Source: an uncultured Neglectibacter sp. (GTDB taxonomy: Bacteria; Bacillota; Clostridia; Oscillospirales; Acutalibacteraceae). Taken from it: DNA of 64,000 nucleotides. The stretch covers positions 124,001 to 188,000 of the forward strand of contig CAMNSA010000003.1 in NCBI GenBank assembly GCA_946554335.1, read 5' to 3'. Position 1 is the stretch's first letter, and each line of letters begins with the position of its first letter. The translations under genes were made by a program, and so were the position numbers. Of this stretch, positions 7,889 through 16,965 are shown piece by piece. The notes under the pieces are model-generated. The model did no database searches. It was not told the origin of the DNA and saw only the letters and a list, made by a program, of their open reading frames with translations.

Positions 7889-8145
7889 GGCGCCCCCTCC
7901 TCTCAAAAAAGATCGATATCCCAGCTTACAAAAGGCCCTTCAAAGAACCCGAAACCACACTTTTTTCCAACAAGTCAGAATATCCTTCTTTTATCATACC
8001 GTTTCTCGCAAAAACTGTCAATTATTTTTATATTTTTTCTAATTTTTTACTGATTTGTCTATATTTCTGTCGTTTCCCAAAGCCTTCTCGCTGAGAAAAG
8101 CTTTCTTTTTTCAGACATTCCCCTGCCGGAAAAACCTCACTTTTT
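7889..8145. other. AT-rich intergenic region with minus-strand promoter
   Basis: This stretch is part of the 340-base gap between oppF and the small membrane gene. It holds the promoter of the small gene and a leader of about 100 bases. No other conserved feature or ORF is visible. Confidence 0.6.
7993..8021 (-). promoter_or_regulatory. Sigma-A promoter of the small membrane protein gene
   Basis: On the minus strand: TTGACA (8021-8016), 17-base spacer, TATGAT (7998-7993). This is close to consensus, so strong constitutive expression is likely. Confidence 0.8.
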
Positions 8146-8195
8146 GAAAAAAGAAAAGCCTGCCGCAAAACAGAGATGGTCCATTTTGCGGCAGG
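8146..8195 (-). terminator. Terminator of the opp operon
   Basis: CCTGCCGCAAAA (minus strand, from 8195) pairs perfectly with TTTTGCGGCAGG around a 13-base loop and is followed by CTTTTCTTTTTT. It lies 33 bases beyond the oppF stop. Confidence 0.85.
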
Positions 8196-8228
8196 AATCC
8201 AAACAAATTCCCGCCTTTACTGCTGCGG

Positions 8229-9191
8229 CTATACCAGATGGCAGGCCACAAAGTGTCCGGGGGCGACCTCTTTGAGAGGAGGCTTGGAGGCCTTGCACTG
8301 CTCACACGCTCTGGGGCAGCGGCCTGCAAAATTACACCCGGGAGGGGTATTGATGGGGCTGGGCACATCCCCGCTGAGGATCTGCCGCTGCTTCTGCGCC
8401 TCCTTGCTGGGATCCGGAATGGGGACCGCCGACAAGAGCGCCTGGGAATAGGGGTGCAGGGTGTTCTGATAAAGCTCGTCAGAAGAGGCCAATTCCACCA
8501 CATTGCCCAGATACATCACCGCGATGCGGTCGCTGATATACTTGACGATATTCAGGTCGTGGGCGATAAACAGATAGGTGAGCCCCAGCTTCTCCTGCAA
8601 GTCGTGGAGAAGGTTGATGACCTGAGACTGGATGGAAACATCCAGTGCGGAGATGGGCTCGTCGCACACAATGAATTCCGGCTCGATGGCCAGAGCTCTG
8701 GCGATGCCGATACGCTGGCGCTGTCCGCCGGAGAACTCATGGGGGAAACGGTTGGCGTGTTCCCGGTTGAGCCCCACCATTTCCAGCAGCTCATACACTC
8801 TCTCCCGGCGCTTTTCCCTGTCGTACATCTTGTGGATGACCATGCCCTCCTCAATGATGGAGGCCACCGTCATACGGGGATCCAGGGAGGCGTAGGGATC
8901 CTGGAAGATGATCTGCGCCTTTTTGGAATAGGCGAAACGGGCAGAGCTCTTTTTCAGATCTACCTTTTCTCCTTTATAATTGATCTCTCCCTTGGTGGGC
9001 GTGTAAATGCCCATGGCCACACGGCCCAGGGTGGACTTCCCACAGCCGGATTCCCCCACCAGACCCATGGTCTCGCCCTTCATGATGTCAAAACTCACAT
9101 TGTCCACGGCCTTCAGCACGCCGCCGGAAACCTTGAAATACTTGCAGATCCCATCCAGGGTGATCAGCTTTTCCGTAAATTCCTTAGCCAT
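8229..9191 (-). CDS. oppF: Oligopeptide/dipeptide ABC transporter ATP-binding protein OppF
   Basis: 320 residues, one of the two ATPases driving peptide import through OppBC. Walker A GESGCGKS is at 46-53, signature FSGGQRQRIGIARAL near 155, Walker B FIVCDEP near 175, and the C-terminal oligopeptide-transporter domain carries FAGRCPRACEQC. The start chosen, ATG at 9191, overlaps the end of oppD by 8 bases and follows GGGGAGATAGGGAAG; the longer in-frame reading would lie inside oppD. It is the last gene of the operon. Dipeptide versus oligopeptide preference cannot be read from this subunit. Confidence 0.93.
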   Translation of the reverse strand: MAKEFTEKLITLDGICKYFKVSGGVLKAVDNVSFDIMKGETMGLVGESGCGKSTLGRVAMGIYTPTKGEINYKGEKVDLKKSSARFAYSKKAQIIFQDPYASLDPRMTVASIIEEGMVIHKMYDREKRRERVYELLEMVGLNREHANRFPHEFSGGQRQRIGIARALAIEPEFIVCDEPISALDVSIQSQVINLLHDLQEKLGLTYLFIAHDLNIVKYISDRIAVMYLGNVVELASSDELYQNTLHPYSQALLSAVPIPDPSKEAQKQRQILSGDVPSPINTPPGCNFAGRCPRACEQCKASKPPLKEVAPGHFVACHLV

Positions 9192-10197
9192 CTTCCCTAT
9201 CTCCCCTTTCTTCCGCGTTGGGGCAATCCTCATGGAGCAGCCAGCAGGCTGCATAATGGCCCTCTCCCACCGGGAACTCCGGAGGCTGTTCTTCGTGGCA
9301 CAGCTTCATACAGTGGGTACACCGGGCGGCAAAGGCACAGCCCTTGGGCGGAGCCAGCAGATCCGGAGGCGTTCCGGGGATGGACACCAGCTTATCCTTT
9401 TTGTCGGCGTCCACAGAGGGAAGGCTCTTTAACAGCGCCTGAGTATAGGGATGGGCGTTGCGGTAGAAAATGTCCTCGCAGGTGCCCATTTCCACGATCT
9501 TGCCCGCGTACATCACCGCTACCCGGTCGGCCATGCTGGCCACCACGCCCAGGTCATGGGTGATCAGGATGATGGCGGTGTTGGTCTTGTCCTTGATCTC
9601 GGCCAGCAGATCCATGATTTGGGCCTGGATGGTCACATCCAGGGCCGTGGTGGGCTCATCGGCGATGAGCAGCTTAGGCCCGCAGGACAGGGCCATGGCG
9701 ATCATGGCTCTCTGCCTCATTCCGCCGGAAAACTCATGGGGATACTGGTTGGCTCTTTCCTCCGGGTTAGGGATATTCACCAGGTTCAGGTATTTGATCG
9801 CTTCCTTTTTCGCTTCCGCGGAGGAGAGCTTCCTGTGGTGCTTGATGGCCTCCACGATCTGCTTGCCCACCTTCATGGTGGGGTTCAAACAGGTCATGGG
9901 GTCCTGAAAGATCATGGCAACCTCGTTGCCCCGGATCTTGCGCATCTCTTTTTCGGAGGCCTTGATAATATCGTGCTCACCTAAGGTCACCTCGCCGCCG
10001 GGGATCCGGGCGGGGGGCATGGGATTGAGCTTCATAATGGTCTGTGCCGTAACACTTTTGCCGCAGCCGGATTCTCCCACCACAGCCAGCACCTCCCCCT
10101 CCTCAAGGGAAAAGGTGACGCCGCGCACAGCCTTGACCTCGCCGGCATAAGTGTCAAAGGACACATGCAGATCTTTGATATCCAGAACTTTACTCAT
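9184..10197 (-). CDS. oppD: Oligopeptide/dipeptide ABC transporter ATP-binding protein OppD
   Basis: 337 residues. Walker A GESGCGKS at 41-48, signature FSGGMRQRAMIAMAL near 163, Walker B LLIADEPTTALD near 183, and a C-terminal cysteine-bearing oligopeptide domain (CAFAARCTHCMKLC). It works with OppF to power the permease. It starts 5 bases after the oppC stop and overlaps oppF by 8, showing tight translational coupling. Confidence 0.93.
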   Translation of the reverse strand: MSKVLDIKDLHVSFDTYAGEVKAVRGVTFSLEEGEVLAVVGESGCGKSVTAQTIMKLNPMPPARIPGGEVTLGEHDIIKASEKEMRKIRGNEVAMIFQDPMTCLNPTMKVGKQIVEAIKHHRKLSSAEAKKEAIKYLNLVNIPNPEERANQYPHEFSGGMRQRAMIAMALSCGPKLLIADEPTTALDVTIQAQIMDLLAEIKDKTNTAIILITHDLGVVASMADRVAVMYAGKIVEMGTCEDIFYRNAHPYTQALLKSLPSVDADKKDKLVSIPGTPPDLLAPPKGCAFAARCTHCMKLCHEEQPPEFPVGEGHYAACWLLHEDCPNAEERGDREDG

Positions 10198-10202
10198 CGT
10201 CG

Positions 10203-11150
10203 TTACCTCCTCAGGCGCGGATCAAAGGCATCGCGCAGGCCGTCTCCCAGCAGATTGAAGGAGAACATCGTCAGGCAGATGCAAACTGCCGGGACGATCA
10301 GTTGAGAGGGATAGGTACGCATGGCGGCGGAGCCCGCCTGGGCCAACATTCCCCAGGAGGACAGGGGAACCTGCACGCCAAGGCCGATATACGAAAGGAA
10401 CGCCTCTGTGAAAATGGCGTTGGGAATGGAGAGAGTCAGGTTAACGATGACCACCGAAAGGGAGTTGGGCAAAAGATGCCTTAAAATCAATCTGGGAACT
10501 CCCGCCCCCAGAGCCTTGGCAGCCACTACGAATTCCTGCTCCTTCAGGGAGATGATCTGCCCGCGCACCAGCCGGGCCATGCCCGTCCAGCCCGTAGTGG
10601 CGTAGGCCACCACGATGGTGATCACTCCGGGAGGCAGGATCATCATCAGCAGAATGACGATAATCAGATAGGGGATGCCGTTGATGATCTCAACGATACG
10701 CATCATGATATTGTCCACGGCGCCTCCGAAATACCCGGAGATACCGCCGTACAAAACACCGATGATCAAATTGCAGAACACCGCCGCGAAGGCGATAAAC
10801 ATGGACACTCGTCCACCCTCCCACAGGCGGGTGAAAATGTCACGACCCAGGGTATCCGTGCCGAACAGGTGCATATGTCCCGTCTGGTCGCAGCGGGTAA
10901 ACATAGGGGCGTTTCCGTGCATCAAATGCTGTTCTCTGCCCTCAAAGGGAGAGAAGATAGGGGCAAAAATCGAAAGCAGGATCAGGAGAATAATGATAAT
11001 GCCGCAGACCACAGCCACCTTGTTCTTCATCAGCCTGCCCATGGAATCCCGCCAGAAGGTGATGCTGGGACGGGCGATCCCCTCGCTTTCCTCCGCGTTG
11101 GGGCCTACCCATTGAAACCGGCTTTTCTCTATTTTTTCCATGATGATCAC
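10203..11150 (-). CDS. oppC: Oligopeptide/dipeptide ABC transporter permease OppC
   Basis: 315 residues. An N-terminal cytoplasmic stretch and first helix precede the binding-protein-dependent permease domain, with the EAA-type loop EQEFVVAAKALGAGVPRLILRHLLPN. The motif FGTDTLGRDIFTRL before the core domain is typical of the OppC/DppC subfamily. The start is either GTG at 11150 (GGA eight bases upstream) or ATG at 11141; the difference is three residues. It forms the transmembrane channel with OppB, which starts the next gene upstream 30 bases away. Confidence 0.93.
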   Translation of the reverse strand: MIIMEKIEKSRFQWVGPNAEESEGIARPSITFWRDSMGRLMKNKVAVVCGIIIILLILLSIFAPIFSPFEGREQHLMHGNAPMFTRCDQTGHMHLFGTDTLGRDIFTRLWEGGRVSMFIAFAAVFCNLIIGVLYGGISGYFGGAVDNIMMRIVEIINGIPYLIIVILLMMILPPGVITIVVAYATTGWTGMARLVRGQIISLKEQEFVVAAKALGAGVPRLILRHLLPNSLSVVIVNLTLSIPNAIFTEAFLSYIGLGVQVPLSSWGMLAQAGSAAMRTYPSQLIVPAVCICLTMFSFNLLGDGLRDAFDPRLRR

Positions 11151-11180
11151 TTGCCTTTTCCAAGCCTGTCAGGCCGGGGC

Positions 11181-12125
11181 TCAGGCTTCCTCCTTTCCCA
11201 GCTTCACTCTCGGGTCGATAAATCCGTAAACCAGGTCCACCGCCAGGTTACAAACAATCAAAAGGCCGCCGTAGAGAATGGTGGTGCCGGAGATCAGGAA
11301 GTAGTCCGTCTGCTGTACGCTCTGTACGAAATACTTGCCCATTCCGGGAATGGCGAAAATATTCTCCACCACGAAGCCGCCGGTCAGAATACCTGCCGTA
11401 ATGGGGCCCAGCACGGTGACCACCGGCATCACGGCGTTTCGCACCGCGTGCTTCCAGATGATCCGTTTATTGGAAATGCCCTTGGCTCTGGCCGTCTTGA
11501 TGTAATCAGATCCCAGCACATCCAGCATACTGGTGCGCATCAAACGGGAGATGGTGGCTAAAGATCCGAAGCCCATGGCAAAAGTGGGCAGCACGGTGCT
11601 CGCAAAGCCGTCCCAGCCCGTTACGGGGAACAGCTTGATCCCCGTAGCCCTTGGAAGCTGTAAGCCCAAAAACAGCTGGAGCACAGAGGCCACGATAAAG
11701 CTTGGCACCGAAACGCCCACAAGCGCCACGATCATCGTCACCGTATCCCACGGGGTACCTCGCTTCACGGCGGCCACGATGCCTAAAAGCACGCCGCCTA
11801 TAAAGGCGAACAGCAGAGCTCTCATGCCCAGGTCAAAGGAGACGCTGAAGGAGCCCAGCAAAAGGGTCGTGACAGGTCGCCTGGTCACCATGGAATCTCC
11901 CAAATCTCCATGCAGGCAGTTCCCCATATACATGACGTACTGTTCAAATACCGGTTTGTCCAAGCCATATTTTGCTTTAATGCTCTGAAGCACTTCTTCC
12001 GGAACCTTTTTCTCTCCCGTGAAGGGATCGCCGGGCAGCAGCTGCATCGTAAAGAAGGTGAGCGTCACCAGGACAAACAGCGTGATAACTGCGTATCCTA
12101 TTCTTTTCAAAACATATTTCCACAT
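11181..12125 (-). CDS. oppB: Oligopeptide/dipeptide ABC transporter permease OppB
   Basis: 314 residues with six predicted helices. It begins with the classic OppB start (a short WKYVLKRI segment followed by a long helix and LLPGDPF) and has the EAA loop DVLGSDYIKTARAKGI. The C-terminal FIDPRVKLG is also typical. The permease partner of OppC. The 272-base gap to oppA contains a strong hairpin, so oppB-F are probably expressed at a lower level than the binding protein. Confidence 0.93.
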   Translation of the reverse strand: MWKYVLKRIGYAVITLFVLVTLTFFTMQLLPGDPFTGEKKVPEEVLQSIKAKYGLDKPVFEQYVMYMGNCLHGDLGDSMVTRRPVTTLLLGSFSVSFDLGMRALLFAFIGGVLLGIVAAVKRGTPWDTVTMIVALVGVSVPSFIVASVLQLFLGLQLPRATGIKLFPVTGWDGFASTVLPTFAMGFGSLATISRLMRTSMLDVLGSDYIKTARAKGISNKRIIWKHAVRNAVMPVVTVLGPITAGILTGGFVVENIFAIPGMGKYFVQSVQQTDYFLISGTTILYGGLLIVCNLAVDLVYGFIDPRVKLGKEEA

Positions 12126-12311
12126 ATGGCCTGCCCCCTCTCATGAATTATTTCTACGCAGAACTTGCAGAGTTGACGCTATTATATCACAAATACCACC
12201 GTTTCCACAAGTGTTTCATCCCACTTTAATTAGAAAAGTTTCAATTTTTTATCGTCAAAATTTCATTTTCAGCTCTTTGGCCCTTCGGCGCAAACGCCCT
12301 TCCTTCTCCCG

Positions 12312-12356
12312 GATAAAGAAAGGCGGCGCGGCGCCCTTTCGGGCGTGCCGCGCCGC
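12312..12356 (-). terminator. Attenuating terminator between oppA and oppB
   Basis: On the minus strand GGCGCGGCACGCCC pairs with GGGCGCCGCGCC across a GAAA tetraloop (14 base pairs, one 2-base bulge), followed by CTTTCTTT. Located 42 bases after the oppA stop. Partial read-through would explain excess binding protein over transporter, a common pattern in such operons. Confidence 0.75.
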
Positions 12357-12397
12357 ACCAAACAGCTTAACTGACCGTTCTTTGAGAAAGAAAATCC

Positions 12398-14131
12398 TTA
12401 CTTCAAAGTGGTGTAGGTAAAGTTGTAATCGGTGAAGGTGGTTCTCCAGAAGCCGTCGTTGATCTTCTCGCTGACCACATAATCTCTCATTCTCCAGTAA
12501 ACAGGAGCGATGGGACACTCGTCAGCGATCATCTTCTCGCACTTCAGGAAGTTCTCCTGACGCTTCTGCAGGTCGGCAGTGGAGCCGGCCTCAGCGATCA
12601 GGGCGTCGTAGTCGGGGTTAGAGTACTTGACGGAGTTGTTTCCGCCGCCGGTGACCCACATATCCAGGAAGGTCATGGGATCGTTGTAGTCAGGACCCCA
12701 GGCGGTGAAGTCGATGGCGTAGTCGCCATTGTCACGGGCGTCAGACTGCGCCTTGGTGGCCATGGAGTGAACATCGATCTCGATGCCCAGGTTGGTGCGG
12801 AACTGCTCCTGCATGAAAGCGCCCTGGGTCACAGCGTCGTCGCTGTCGCCGGTGTTGATGGAGATCTGCTTGGCAGCCTCTTCGCTGGTCATATTGAGCT
12901 CCTTGAGACCCTGCTCCCAGGCAGCCTTAGCCTCTTCGGGCTTTGCGTTCTTCTCGAACAGAGTGCCGTACTCAGCGGCCACATCGTCTCGGAAGGGATT
13001 GCCGTTCACGCCGTTGACGCCGGTGGTGAAGCTGGTGGCAGGCTCGTTGCTGCCCTTGGCGATGGCGGCGATGAAGGCCTCGCGGTCGAAGGCCAGAGAA
13101 AGGGCCTTGCGGATATTGGCGTTCTTCAGCACAGGATTCTCATTGTTGAACAGCAGATGGAACTCACCGCCGTCAGAATAGTGGAGCATGGGATAGCCCT
13201 CGGCCTCGATCACTTCGCGGCCCTGAGCGTTCAGGGTAGCCACATCCAGCTCGCCGGCCTGGAAGGCGGCAAGAGCAGCGGCGCTGTCCTTGATCATCTT
13301 GCAGTTGATCTTGTTGAGGGAAACCTTGTCGGCGTCCACAAAGTCGGCGTTCTTCTCCAGAGTGATATGGTCGTCATGAACCCACTCGGTGAGGTTGAAG
13401 GCGCCGTTGGTGTTGAAGTACTGAGCCTCGGTCATGTAGTTGTCCGCGCCCACTTCCTCATAGAACTTCTGGTTCACAGGAGCCAGAGAGCCGAAAGCGA
13501 AGGTGAACAGGGCATAGGGAGTGGGAGACTCCAGGGTGACCTCCAGCTCATAGTCGCTGACAGCCTTGAAGCCCAGCTCGTCGGCTGTGCACTCGCCCTT
13601 GTTGTACTTCTGGCCGTTCTTGAAAATGTAAGCGAAGTAGGCATAGTTGCCGCCGGTCTCGGGAGCAAGCAGTCTCTCCCAGGCATAGGTGAAGTCATTG
13701 GCGGTAACAGGCTCGCCGTTGGTCCACTTCATGTCGTTGCGCAGCTTGAAGCTGTAGTTGAGGCCGTCCTCGGAAACCGTCCACTCGGTGGCCACACCGG
13801 GGATCACATTGTCGTTCTCGTCCAGCTGGACCAGGTTTACCATGATGTGCTTCAGCAGAGAGAAGCAGTGGCTGTAGGTCATGGTCAGGGTGTTCAGCTT
13901 CTCCTCCTGGCCGAAGTTGATGGTGATCTCATCATCTCCGGGAGTGCCGGGATAGCTCACAGCGCCGGTGCTGGGTTCAGCCGCACTGGAGTCAGCGGGG
14001 GTGCTGGCGGCGCCGCTGGAATTGGCGGGAGCAGAGCTGCCGTTATTCGCAGGCTCGCTGCCGCAGGCCGCAAACGCGGTGCATACCAGAGCGAGAGCCA
14101 GAACCAAAGCTAAAACTTTCTTGAGCTTCAT
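12398..14131 (-). CDS. oppA: Oligopeptide ABC transporter substrate-binding lipoprotein OppA
   Basis: 577 residues. The signal peptide ends in the lipobox AFAAC (Cys about 22), followed by a Ser/Ala/Pro-rich linker to about residue 60 and an SBP_bac_5 domain. It captures peptides at the cell surface and delivers them to OppBC. Family motifs include GVATEWTVSEDGLNYSFKLR and RKALSLAFDRE. First gene of the operon, with a promoter at 14203-14231 and AGGAGG just upstream of ATG. Which peptides are bound is not evident; the gene name reflects family and operon position. Confidence 0.93.
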   Translation of the reverse strand: MKLKKVLALVLALALVCTAFAACGSEPANNGSSAPANSSGAASTPADSSAAEPSTGAVSYPGTPGDDEITINFGQEEKLNTLTMTYSHCFSLLKHIMVNLVQLDENDNVIPGVATEWTVSEDGLNYSFKLRNDMKWTNGEPVTANDFTYAWERLLAPETGGNYAYFAYIFKNGQKYNKGECTADELGFKAVSDYELEVTLESPTPYALFTFAFGSLAPVNQKFYEEVGADNYMTEAQYFNTNGAFNLTEWVHDDHITLEKNADFVDADKVSLNKINCKMIKDSAAALAAFQAGELDVATLNAQGREVIEAEGYPMLHYSDGGEFHLLFNNENPVLKNANIRKALSLAFDREAFIAAIAKGSNEPATSFTTGVNGVNGNPFRDDVAAEYGTLFEKNAKPEEAKAAWEQGLKELNMTSEEAAKQISINTGDSDDAVTQGAFMQEQFRTNLGIEIDVHSMATKAQSDARDNGDYAIDFTAWGPDYNDPMTFLDMWVTGGGNNSVKYSNPDYDALIAEAGSTADLQKRQENFLKCEKMIADECPIAPVYWRMRDYVVSEKINDGFWRTTFTDYNFTYTTLK

Positions 14132-14202
14132 TCTAGATTCCTCCTAATGTTTCATTTCGTAAAATTTTTGCAGACTTTTTCGTCAATGTCCACAATGCAG
14201 TA

Positions 14203-14231
14203 ATGATACACCACGATTTCTGGTTTTGCAA
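14203..14231 (-). promoter_or_regulatory. Probable promoter of the opp operon
   Basis: On the minus strand: TTGCAA (14231-14226), 17-base spacer, TATCAT (14208-14203). The start site would be about 65 bases before the oppA ATG. A TTGACC also lies further upstream, but at too long a spacing. Confidence 0.5.
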
Positions 14232-14626
14232 CGGTCAAACTCTCAGAATTCACCTGTTCTCTTTTTTGGTTTTTGTAGCAAATGTATACTTTCTTTAGAT
14301 TTTGGCCGCTTTTTCCCCTTTTGTTTCAAAATTGTAATCTTTTCCGGGCTTTCCGGGTTTTCTTTTTCCAGTAGATAAAGGGGAAAACTGGCAGGGGGAT
14401 TTTTCTGAGCGCGCTTTCTTTTTGCAGTTTTGGAAAAACCTCCTGCAAAACAACCCGTCCTCCCATATGCAAAACATATAGAATTATGATATGATGTAAA
14501 ATGATTCTCGCCTTTTTACCCTACCGTCTTTTCTCCGCACTCCTTTCCTCCCCGGCAGACAGAGGATCGCTCTCTTTTGAGCGCTCCCCAAAAATTCTCT
14601 ACCCACTGGTAAAACGCCGCTTTTTG

Positions 14627-14635
14627 TGATAGAAT
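14627..14635 (+). promoter_or_regulatory. Possible extended -10 for the YihY-type gene
   Basis: TGATAGAAT fits an extended -10 (TGnTATAAT). The -35 region is poor (TGGTAA at 17 bases). It would give a leader of about 105 bases. Confidence 0.3.
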
Positions 14636-14744
14636 AAGATTGAGTTGAACCGTCGATTTCTTTTTTTTTTTGCATGCCGCAAGGAGCGGTGAGTTCCCGT
14701 TTCGGCTCTCTCGCTTCCAAAGCGGTATCGATTAGGGGGATCCT

Positions 14745-15662
14745 ATGACCGTCATCCGGCTTTTGAAAAAGCATATCAAGTGGTTTATGGACCGTGCCGT
14801 TCGGGACCGGCTGGATTCTTCTGCCGCTCACGGCGCTTTTTTTCTCATTATCTCCTTTCTCCCCTTTGTGGCCTTTCTGCTCACCCTGATGCAGCAGATC
14901 CATTTTTCCGGCATCACGCTGATCGAATCGGCCCTGCGGGCTTTTCCGGACAGCGTGGCGAGCTATCTGCGCACGCTTTTGCCAAGTCCCCTGGAGTCCG
15001 GCGGAGTCCTGCCCGTGGCGGTCATCGCGGCCGTCTGGTCCTCCTCCATGGGTATGGTTGCCATCATCAAAGGGCTCGACCAGGTATTTGAGGTCAAGGA
15101 GACCAGAAGCTGGCTGCGCCTAAGGGCGGTGGCGGTGGTGTATGTGCTGGTGTTTGCCCTGGTGCTGATCGTGACGGCGGTGCTGCTGGTGTTTGGCTCT
15201 ACCATCTACAATTATCTTCTGAAAAAGAGCCCGCCTTTTTTTGCCACACTGCTGATCAATTTCAAGTCCCTGGCTGGGTTTGTCCTTTTGTTCTGCTTTT
15301 TCACCCTGTTGTACAGCGCCGTTCCCCGGCGCAGAGTGCGCTTTCTGCACAATCTGGCGGGGGCGGCCTTTTCCGCCGCCGGATGGGTGCTTTTCTCCTT
15401 CTTCTTCTCCCTGTTTGTGGAAAATCTTTTCAATTTCTCCATCTATGGCGGTCTCGCCACTCTGGTGACTCTGATGTTCTGGCTCTTCTTCTGTATGTAT
15501 ATCATGTTTCTGGGGGCCGAGGTGAGCATGTGGCTGGAGACGGGAGGGATCGGCGAGGACCTGCGCGCCCTATTAAAAAAGGGAAGGAAGGAGAAGAACG
15601 CCTCCCCGCCCTCCAAGATTAAAAAAGAAAAAAAGAACGGCACCTTTTCCTTAAAGGAGTGA
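14745..15662 (+). CDS. YihY/BrkB family inner membrane protein (once called ribonuclease BN-like)
   Basis: 305 residues with six predicted membrane helices. Family features include the N-terminal DRLDSSAAHGAFFLIISFLPF, the segment AAVWSSSMGMVAIIKGLDQVFEV and the C-terminal YGGLATLVTLMFWLFFCMYIMFLGAEV. Function is unknown; the old RNase BN label does not hold for this family. The ATG follows GGGGGATCCT. Its last codons carry a lysine-rich tail, and the SD for the next gene (AAGGAG) overlaps its stop codon, so the two are coupled. Confidence 0.88.
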   Translation: MTVIRLLKKHIKWFMDRAVRDRLDSSAAHGAFFLIISFLPFVAFLLTLMQQIHFSGITLIESALRAFPDSVASYLRTLLPSPLESGGVLPVAVIAAVWSSSMGMVAIIKGLDQVFEVKETRSWLRLRAVAVVYVLVFALVLIVTAVLLVFGSTIYNYLLKKSPPFFATLLINFKSLAGFVLLFCFFTLLYSAVPRRRVRFLHNLAGAAFSAAGWVLFSFFFSLFVENLFNFSIYGGLATLVTLMFWLFFCMYIMFLGAEVSMWLETGGIGEDLRALLKKGRKEKNASPPSKIKKEKKNGTFSLKE

Positions 15663-15666
15663 TCAT

Positions 15667-16932
15667 TTGGCTTCCTTTTCCGTCCCCTCCCAGGAGCTCA
15701 GAGCCCCGTATCTGGAAAACGCCCGAAAGCTTTTTGTCCTGTGCTTTTTTTACACTGCCGATATGCAGGAAGCCTATTCCCTCATGCGCCTGATCCTTGC
15801 GGACCTCTGCTTTGAGAAAAAGAGCTTCCTGCTTTCCCAAAAGGGCGAGGCCGGATTCTTTGAAGCCGCCTTACGGGGCTGTATGGACTATTTTCGGAAA
15901 AAGCCCCGACGGCTCCCGAAATTCGAGGAGCTTCGCCGCATGAACGCGCCTTTTCCCATCTCCGACAGGGCCGCCTCCCTATTGCGGCTGCCTTATTCCC
16001 TGAAAGGGCCGCTGTTTTTCTCCCTCGTGTCAGAGCTTTCACCGTCGGAAAGCGCGAAGGCCCTGGGGATCCCTGAAAACGCCCTCTCCCGCAAGATGGA
16101 AAAGGCCCTCTCCCGCACGGGACTTACCCGGGAAGCCGCCCAAAAGACCTTATTCTCCTTCTTCCCCGGCGAGGAGGCCCTGCTTCGTACCTGGGACCGG
16201 TTCGAGACTGAGCGGGCAGAAGAGGGCTTTGAAAGGAAGCAGCGGCTGCGGCTTTTCAAGCGAAGCATGGATCTGGCCGTGCCATGGGCCGCCCTGTGCG
16301 TCCTCATTTTCTGCGGTTTTTGCTACTTAGCCGTTCATTTCGGTTTTTTCAACGGGATCCCCTACAGCCAGTCTGTGGAATACCGCGCCGAAATGAGCGT
16401 TGACCCAAACAACGACCCTCTTCGGGAGATTGAAGCCTATCGTAACGGAACGACGCTTTCCTCCGCGGAGGAAAGCGCCGCCTCTCTTCCCCTGGAGCAA
16501 AAGGACTTCTCCGCCTATGTGTGGGAAGAGGGGGAATATCATCGGTACATCGTGGAAAACGCCCCGGCGGACCCCTCTCTTGCCGCTTTGCAGATGGTGG
16601 CTTTAGGAGGGATGCCCGAGGGAGGCGAGGTGCTTAGCTGCCGGTTCGTCCGGTCAGAGGAGGATCCCTCCTCAGAGGAAGAGACCTTTTCCCTCACCCT
16701 GTCCTTTAATGAAGAGGTAAAGGAGTATTTTTTGAAAGAAGAAAGCCTTCCCGTTTTGCAGGGGATGGTTTACAGCTTCCGTTCTTTTTATGAAGAACAT
16801 ACCATTTCTCAGATCTCCTTCTGCTTTGAAGGAGAGGAAATTTTGTGCGCGGGCAGGCGGGCTTCTGACTTTTTGGCGGACCCCCTGCCAAAAACAGCGG
16901 GACAGGCCGTCCCCTACCGCAGCCTTCGGTAA
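15667..16932 (+). CDS. Membrane protein with sigma-70 region-4-like N-terminus and GerMN-like C-terminus
   Basis: 421 residues. Residues about 1-160 are cytoplasmic and look like an RNA polymerase sigma-like helical region: LVSELSPSESAKALGIPENALSRKMEKAL resembles the region-4 helix-turn-helix. One membrane helix sits near 202-224. The outer part ends in a segment (about 290-395) with the pattern of a GerMN domain (SLTLSFNEEVKEYFL, then QISFCFEGEEIL), known from spore germination proteins. The start is TTG, four bases after the YihY-type stop, with AAAGGAG seven bases upstream and no better choice. Domain calls are by eye; sporulation or membrane-tethered regulation are inferences. Confidence 0.5.
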   Translation: MASFSVPSQELRAPYLENARKLFVLCFFYTADMQEAYSLMRLILADLCFEKKSFLLSQKGEAGFFEAALRGCMDYFRKKPRRLPKFEELRRMNAPFPISDRAASLLRLPYSLKGPLFFSLVSELSPSESAKALGIPENALSRKMEKALSRTGLTREAAQKTLFSFFPGEEALLRTWDRFETERAEEGFERKQRLRLFKRSMDLAVPWAALCVLIFCGFCYLAVHFGFFNGIPYSQSVEYRAEMSVDPNNDPLREIEAYRNGTTLSSAEESAASLPLEQKDFSAYVWEEGEYHRYIVENAPADPSLAALQMVALGGMPEGGEVLSCRFVRSEEDPSSEEETFSLTLSFNEEVKEYFLKEESLPVLQGMVYSFRSFYEEHTISQISFCFEGEEILCAGRRASDFLADPLPKTAGQAVPYRSLR

Positions 16933-16965
16933 CTTTTCTGTTCACCGAACCCTTAGGAGGAGCTT

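Larger units (their letters stand above)
14132..14744. other. 613-base divergent intergenic region
   Basis: Lies between oppA (minus) and the YihY-type gene (plus). It contains the oppA promoter, a possible extended -10 for the plus-strand gene, and T-rich sequence. No ORF with gene-like features and no convincing riboswitch fold is visible. Confidence 0.6.
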
